From: Terriglobia bacterium
GTDB taxonomy: Bacteria > Acidobacteriota > Terriglobia > UBA7540
DNA: 8,982 nt
Direction of reading: 5' to 3'
NCBI GenBank assembly: GCA_020072905.1
Contig: JAIQGB010000155.1
Span: 1-8,982, forward strand
Below the pieces are notes generated by a model. That model worked only from the letters and a program-made list of their open reading frames with translations. It did no database searches and was not told the origin of the DNA. Shown here piece after piece: positions 5,678 to 8,982 of the stretch. Within the stretch, counting starts at the first letter, position 1, and each line of letters begins with the position of its first letter. The position numbers and the translations under genes are program-made.

Positions 5678-5702
5678 CGGTTACGCGACACAAGTTCTCC
5701 GC

Positions 5703-7670
5703 GTGGGAACCTGGATGATGGAAACGGCTGGCTCTCCACCTGACACCAAACCGTCCCGCGACCGCTGGCTCTACTTGATCCTGCTGCTGGCCCTCGCTTT
5801 GCGCACTTACCATCTGGCCTACCCCTTCTGGGACTACTTTGCCTCCCGCCAAACCTTCAATCTGATGGTGGTGCGGGAGTTCACGCGCGGGAATTTCGAT
5901 TTAACCAGGCCCCAAGTCGCCTGGCTGGTGGCGGACCAACCTGACCGCCCGAGTTACTTCCTGGGCGAATTCCCGCTCATCCATGCTCTGGCGGCGGGGA
6001 TTTGGCGAGTACTCCCTCTGGGGGACTGGTGCGCCCGGTTGGTGGTTCTGGCCTTCTCTCTTGCCGGATTGTTCTGGCTCTACAGGCTCACCGACCGTTT
6101 GCTCGGCCGGGCTGCGGCGCGTTTCGCGGCCTTAGCCTGGGCAGTGCTACCCTTCAGCATTTTCTTTGGCCGCGCTTTCATGTCGGATCTTCCCGCCCTA
6201 AGCCTTTCGCTCGGGGCGGTTGACGCCTTTCACCGGTGGCTCGAGACGCGACGCAGGTGGGGGCTCTACCTGTCGGGCCTGCTCGGCGCGTTGGCGTTGC
6301 TGGCAAAGCCCACCGTCATCGGCTTCGGGGCCGCAATCGGCTTCCTGGCTTTCCGGCAGTTCCGTTGGCGGGCCCTGAAGGACGTAAGACTCTACCTCCT
6401 GGCGGGTGGGATGGTTCTGCCCACCGTGCTTTGGCTGCGTCATGTCCGCGATCTGGCACAAACAGGAGGCCCCGAGGTTATCGTCACGGGGATAGTCGGG
6501 CATTCGCTGACGCTCTGGTTGCATGCCTCCCCGTGGCAAGAACAGTTCCTCCGCTTATGGCGCGATGCCCTGGGTCCGGCAGGTCTCGTTCTGATGGTGC
6601 TCGGCCTGCTTTGGCCGCGAGCGAAGAGGCAGGAGTGGATCTTTCATATCTGGTTCCTGGGCAGCGCAACCGTTCTCCTCCTGATTCCCGAGGCTTTTAT
6701 CGGGTGGAATGATTACTACCTCCTGCTCCTGCTGCCGCCAGCGGCTGGATTGGTGGGGCGAGCGCTGGGCGCGTGTTACGCTTTCGGCGGCGCCCGAAAG
6801 CTGACGATTGGGCTGGCGGGCCTGCTCATCGTTTCTTCCTCCTATGCTGCCCATCACCTGTACCAGTCTGATGGCTTGCATTACCGCCTGGGCACTCTGC
6901 TCAACCGGCTCACCCGTCAGCGGGATTTAATCGCCACCGCCAGTGGGAATGCCGCGGACCTGCTTTACTTCAGCGGCCGGCGGGGATGGGAGGCTGGCGC
7001 TTTCGATAGGAGACGAATCGAGTCGCTGGCGGCTTCCGGCGCGCGCCTCTTTGCCAGGGGCGACGAAGCGGCGACGATGACCAACCTTGACTTGAAGGAA
7101 TCCCTGGATCAACGATTTCTTCGGCTCACCCGGGACGATAGGGCCGGCGGATCGAGAGACTGGATGATCTGGTCCCTGAAGCCTCCTCCTCAACCGCTCC
7201 ATGAAATTCCCCCGGGTGAAATCGCGAATCCCATCCCCGCAAACTTCAGCCGAGAGATCCAATTGCTGGGCGTTTCTTCCCGGCAGCTACTCACCTGGCC
7301 CGCGTCTTTCGAGGTCACTTACTATTGGCAATGCTTGAAGAGGATTGAAACCCGATTGCGCGTGTTTGCGCACGTCACGAACTCCGAGGGGCAGACGGTC
7401 TATCAGCAGGACCACTGGCCCGTCTCAGGGCACTTCCAGACGACACAGTGGAGCGTGGGCGATGTCGTCCGCGAACGTTATGTGGTGATCCTGCCGGAGA
7501 ATCTTCCGGCGGGCCGCTATCAGCTTCGCGTCGGCTGGTTCGATCCTGAAAAGGGCGCCCGCTTGCCGATTGTCTCTCCAGGAATCTCCGATGGCGAAGA
7601 TCGCGCGCGTGTGGCGGAAATTGAAGTCCCTGGCACGCCGCGCTACGGATGGTTCACTGTCGAGTATTAG
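5703..7670 (+). CDS. ArnT/PMT-family (GT39/GT83-like) membrane glycosyltransferase with C-terminal beta domain
   Basis: This 655-residue GT-C-fold protein would transfer a sugar from a polyprenyl-phosphate donor to a lipid, glycan or protein on the outer face of the inner membrane. About ten or more hydrophobic helices fill residues 22-385. Family hallmarks are acidic D44 in the first external loop (YPFWDYFASRQ), FLGEFPL with E89, FFGRAFMSDLPAL (R157, D162), LLAKPT (199-204) and the NDYYLLLLLPP helix (336-346). After a linker, residues about 515-655 form a soluble all-beta module (motifs VTYYWQC, FAHVTNSEGQTVYQQDHWPVSG, LPAGRYQLRVGWFDP) often attached to such enzymes in environmental bacteria. 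The start is uncertain: GTG 5703 lacks a Shine-Dalgarno, and ATG 5715 or 5718 has only weak GGGA upstream. It follows the Crp/Fnr gene on the same strand after 299 bp, so joint transcription is unlikely. Acceptor unknown. Confidence 0.85.
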   Translation: MGTWMMETAGSPPDTKPSRDRWLYLILLLALALRTYHLAYPFWDYFASRQTFNLMVVREFTRGNFDLTRPQVAWLVADQPDRPSYFLGEFPLIHALAAGIWRVLPLGDWCARLVVLAFSLAGLFWLYRLTDRLLGRAAARFAALAWAVLPFSIFFGRAFMSDLPALSLSLGAVDAFHRWLETRRRWGLYLSGLLGALALLAKPTVIGFGAAIGFLAFRQFRWRALKDVRLYLLAGGMVLPTVLWLRHVRDLAQTGGPEVIVTGIVGHSLTLWLHASPWQEQFLRLWRDALGPAGLVLMVLGLLWPRAKRQEWIFHIWFLGSATVLLLIPEAFIGWNDYYLLLLLPPAAGLVGRALGACYAFGGARKLTIGLAGLLIVSSSYAAHHLYQSDGLHYRLGTLLNRLTRQRDLIATASGNAADLLYFSGRRGWEAGAFDRRRIESLAASGARLFARGDEAATMTNLDLKESLDQRFLRLTRDDRAGGSRDWMIWSLKPPPQPLHEIPPGEIANPIPANFSREIQLLGVSSRQLLTWPASFEVTYYWQCLKRIETRLRVFAHVTNSEGQTVYQQDHWPVSGHFQTTQWSVGDVVRERYVVILPENLPAGRYQLRVGWFDPEKGARLPIVSPGISDGEDRARVAEIEVPGTPRYGWFTVEY

Positions 7671-7710
7671 CTCTTCGGGGGTGCTCCGCCCTCTTCCCGC
7701 CCGCCGAGGT

Positions 7711-8889
7711 TCAGATCGCCAGCGCCTGGTCGAGGTCGGCAATCAAATCTTCCACGGCTTCGACGCCGACGGACAGCCGCACCAAGCCGTCCGTAATGCC
7801 AATCGCCAGGCGCTGGTCGCGCGGCACGGCGCGATGGCTCGTCGAGGCTGAGTGGACGATCAGCGAGCGCGTGTCGCCCAGGCTCGCGGCGCGGGCGAAA
7901 ATCTTCACGCGGTCCATCACCTTCTTGCCACTCTCGTATCCTCCCTTCACTTCGAAGCTGATCATGGCGCCGAAGGCGCTCATTTGCTTCCGGGCGATCT
8001 CGTGGCCGGGATGGTTCGGCAGGCCGGGATAATTGACGCGCTCCACTTTGGGATGCCGGGCGAGAAACTCGGCGACCTTCTGGGCGTTCGAGCAGTGTGC
8101 GGGCATGCGCAGGTGCAGCGTGCGGATGCCGCGCAGGATCAGCCAAGCATTGAAAGGGCTGATGACGCCCCCGAAATCGCGGATCACTTCGTGGATCAGC
8201 TCGGAAATGTAATCCTTCGGCCCAATCACCATGCCGCCCATGGCGTCACCGTGCCCGCAAAGGTATTTGGTAGCGGAATGGACGGAAACCGTGACTCCGA
8301 GCGGAATCGGCCGCTGCAGCGCCGGCGAAGCAAAAGTGTTGTCAATAATAGTGGGAATACCACGCTTATTCGCCATCTGCGCGAGCGCCGCGATATCCAC
8401 AATCGCCAGAATCGGATTACTGGGTGTTTCGAAATAGACCAGGCGGGTGTTGGGCTGGATGGCCTTCTCGAAATCCTCGACGCGGGACGAGGGCACGAAG
8501 GTGGTCGAGGCTCCCAGGCGCGGGAGCTTGGTGTTCAGGAAGTTGTACGCCGCGCCATAAAGCGAACGCGCCGCCACGACGTGGTCGCCGGCCTTGACGT
8601 AACCGAGAATCGCCGAGGAGATGGCCGCCATGCCGGTCGCAAACGCCAGCGCCGCTTCGCCACCCTCGAGCGCCGCGACTTTCTCCTCGAGCGCGCGGAT
8701 GGTGGGATTCCCGTACCGCGTGTACATGTAGCCGAACTTCTGCTCGCCGTAGACGGCGGCCATCTCGTCGGAATCCGCGGAGACGAAGGTCGTGGATTGG
8801 TAAATGGGCGTGTCGAGCGCGCCAGTCGCCGGGCAGGGTGATTCCCCGGCGTGGACGGCGAGGGTGGCGAAACGATGGGCTTCCTTCAT
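7711..8889 (-). CDS. PLP-dependent Cys/Met metabolism enzyme (sulfhydrylase, gamma-synthase or gamma-lyase)
   Basis: This 392-residue cytoplasmic enzyme is of the trans-sulfuration family (fold type I, about the usual length). Visible are YTRYGNPT (56-63; Tyr and Arg bind the PLP phosphate of the partner subunit), ATGMAAI (84-90), SLYGAAYNF with Y111 stacking on PLP, FETPSNP (153-159), D183 in IDNTFASP contacting the pyridine nitrogen, Schiff-base K208 in SATKYLCGHGDAMGG, and ASLGDTRSLIVHSASTSH (335-352). The GDTRSL form resembles O-acyl-homoserine sulfhydrylases (MetZ/MetY) more than cystathionine gamma-synthase; methionine gamma-lyase usually has Cys after LYG, and here it is Ala. So a direct-sulfhydrylation role in methionine synthesis is the best guess, with a lyase not excluded. 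The frame is open back to 8979, but ATG 8889 is chosen because MKEAHRFATLAVHAGE is the family N-terminus and GAGG lies 6 nt upstream. It converges on the glycosyltransferase gene. Confidence 0.92.
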   Translation of the reverse strand: MKEAHRFATLAVHAGESPCPATGALDTPIYQSTTFVSADSDEMAAVYGEQKFGYMYTRYGNPTIRALEEKVAALEGGEAALAFATGMAAISSAILGYVKAGDHVVAARSLYGAAYNFLNTKLPRLGASTTFVPSSRVEDFEKAIQPNTRLVYFETPSNPILAIVDIAALAQMANKRGIPTIIDNTFASPALQRPIPLGVTVSVHSATKYLCGHGDAMGGMVIGPKDYISELIHEVIRDFGGVISPFNAWLILRGIRTLHLRMPAHCSNAQKVAEFLARHPKVERVNYPGLPNHPGHEIARKQMSAFGAMISFEVKGGYESGKKVMDRVKIFARAASLGDTRSLIVHSASTSHRAVPRDQRLAIGITDGLVRLSVGVEAVEDLIADLDQALAI

Positions 8890-8893
8890 GTGG

Positions 8894-8899
8894 CACCTC
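8894..8899 (-). promoter_or_regulatory. Shine-Dalgarno of the PLP enzyme gene
   Basis: On the minus strand GAGGTG is followed closely by ATG at 8889, with GAGG 6 nt from the start codon. It settles the start against the in-frame ATGs at 8910 and 8979. The remaining upstream sequence to 8982 shows no convincing -35/-10 pair and no SAM riboswitch core. Confidence 0.6.
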
Positions 8900-8982
8900 G
8901 AGGACAACATTCCCTTGAGCTCTGGTTCGAGACGATAGAGTATCCCGCCCGTGCCCCCGGGGAAAAGAGCCAGTTCCAATCC

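Larger units (their letters stand above)
5404..5702. other. 299-bp gene-free stretch with repeats and regulatory-type sites
   Basis: I see no coding region here. The first part (5404-5546) holds a 15-bp palindrome at 5472-5486, and 5547-5673 is a nested inverted-repeat element. The last 30 bp lead into the glycosyltransferase gene. No T-run terminator follows the regulator stop at 5403. Confidence 0.7.

Noticed and set aside
5404..5702. CRISPR array or small RNA gene in the gene-free stretch
   Set aside because: The repeats are inverted and nested, not direct with regular spacers. Nothing beyond the hairpin itself indicates an RNA gene.
7671..7710. Terminator between the convergent glycosyltransferase and PLP enzyme genes
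   Set aside because: The 40-bp gap is GC-rich, but only short imperfect pairings around GGGGGTGCTCCGCCC are possible and there is no T-run, so it is not supportable.
7852..8841. Long open frame (329 codons) antisense to the PLP enzyme
   Set aside because: The minus strand encodes a full-length enzyme with every catalytic motif, so this is a composition-driven shadow.
8890..8982. SAM riboswitch or T-box upstream of the sulfur amino-acid gene
   Set aside because: The visible 93 nt have no SAM-I or SAM-II core and no T-box motif, only a Shine-Dalgarno. Anything further upstream is outside the window.

Overview
The window looks like part of a chromosome from a GC-rich bacterium, most likely a soil-type member of the Acidobacteriota. 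This is an inference. It rests on high GC with strong third-position GC in most genes, a short GC-rich palindromic repeat and a CTGAGCGAAGCGAAG-type inverted repeat of a kind I associate with such genomes, and two genes whose -10-like hexamer sits about 10 nt before the ATG, as in leaderless transcripts. No rRNA, tRNA, CRISPR array, complete insertion sequence or phage gene is visible.

Left part (1-954, + strand). The window opens inside the end of a gene whose first ~20 visible residues match the EgtB-type FGE-sulfatase (SUMF1) domain and which then stops abruptly. It is followed by a hypothetical membrane-anchored protein (199-894) of visibly lower GC, preceded by a possible 39-codon mini-ORF whose stop overlaps an alternative start. 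This segment is the least conserved-looking part and may be an acquired or rearranged patch.

Centre-left (955-4698). A tartrate/D-malate dehydrogenase-family gene (955-2079, +) carries an in-frame palindromic repeat that adds about 20 residues near its N-terminus. It converges on a minus-strand pair: a four-helix DUF1648 membrane protein (4627-4097) followed by a secreted lipoprotein (start near 3973, end 2174) with an Ig-like domain, a clan GH-A glycoside hydrolase barrel and a C-terminal beta domain. The pair could be co-transcribed.

Centre-right (4699-5702). A Crp/Fnr-family regulator is divergent from the DUF1648 gene across 71 bp. It is followed by a 299-bp gene-free stretch with a 15-bp perfect operator-like palindrome and a 127-bp nested hairpin resembling a MITE, whose right edge holds a sigma70-like promoter pointing at the next gene.

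Right part (5703-8982). An ArnT/PMT-type membrane glycosyltransferase with a C-terminal soluble beta domain (+) converges on a PLP-dependent Cys/Met-metabolism enzyme (-). The genes do not form one pathway. The themes are cell-envelope or extracellular carbohydrate work (glycoside hydrolase, glycosyltransferase), a regulator, and two metabolic enzymes. I found no convincing new multi-gene system; the most noteworthy items are the repeat-derived peptide in the dehydrogenase, the nested hairpin element, the truncated SUMF1 gene and the leaderless-type promoters.
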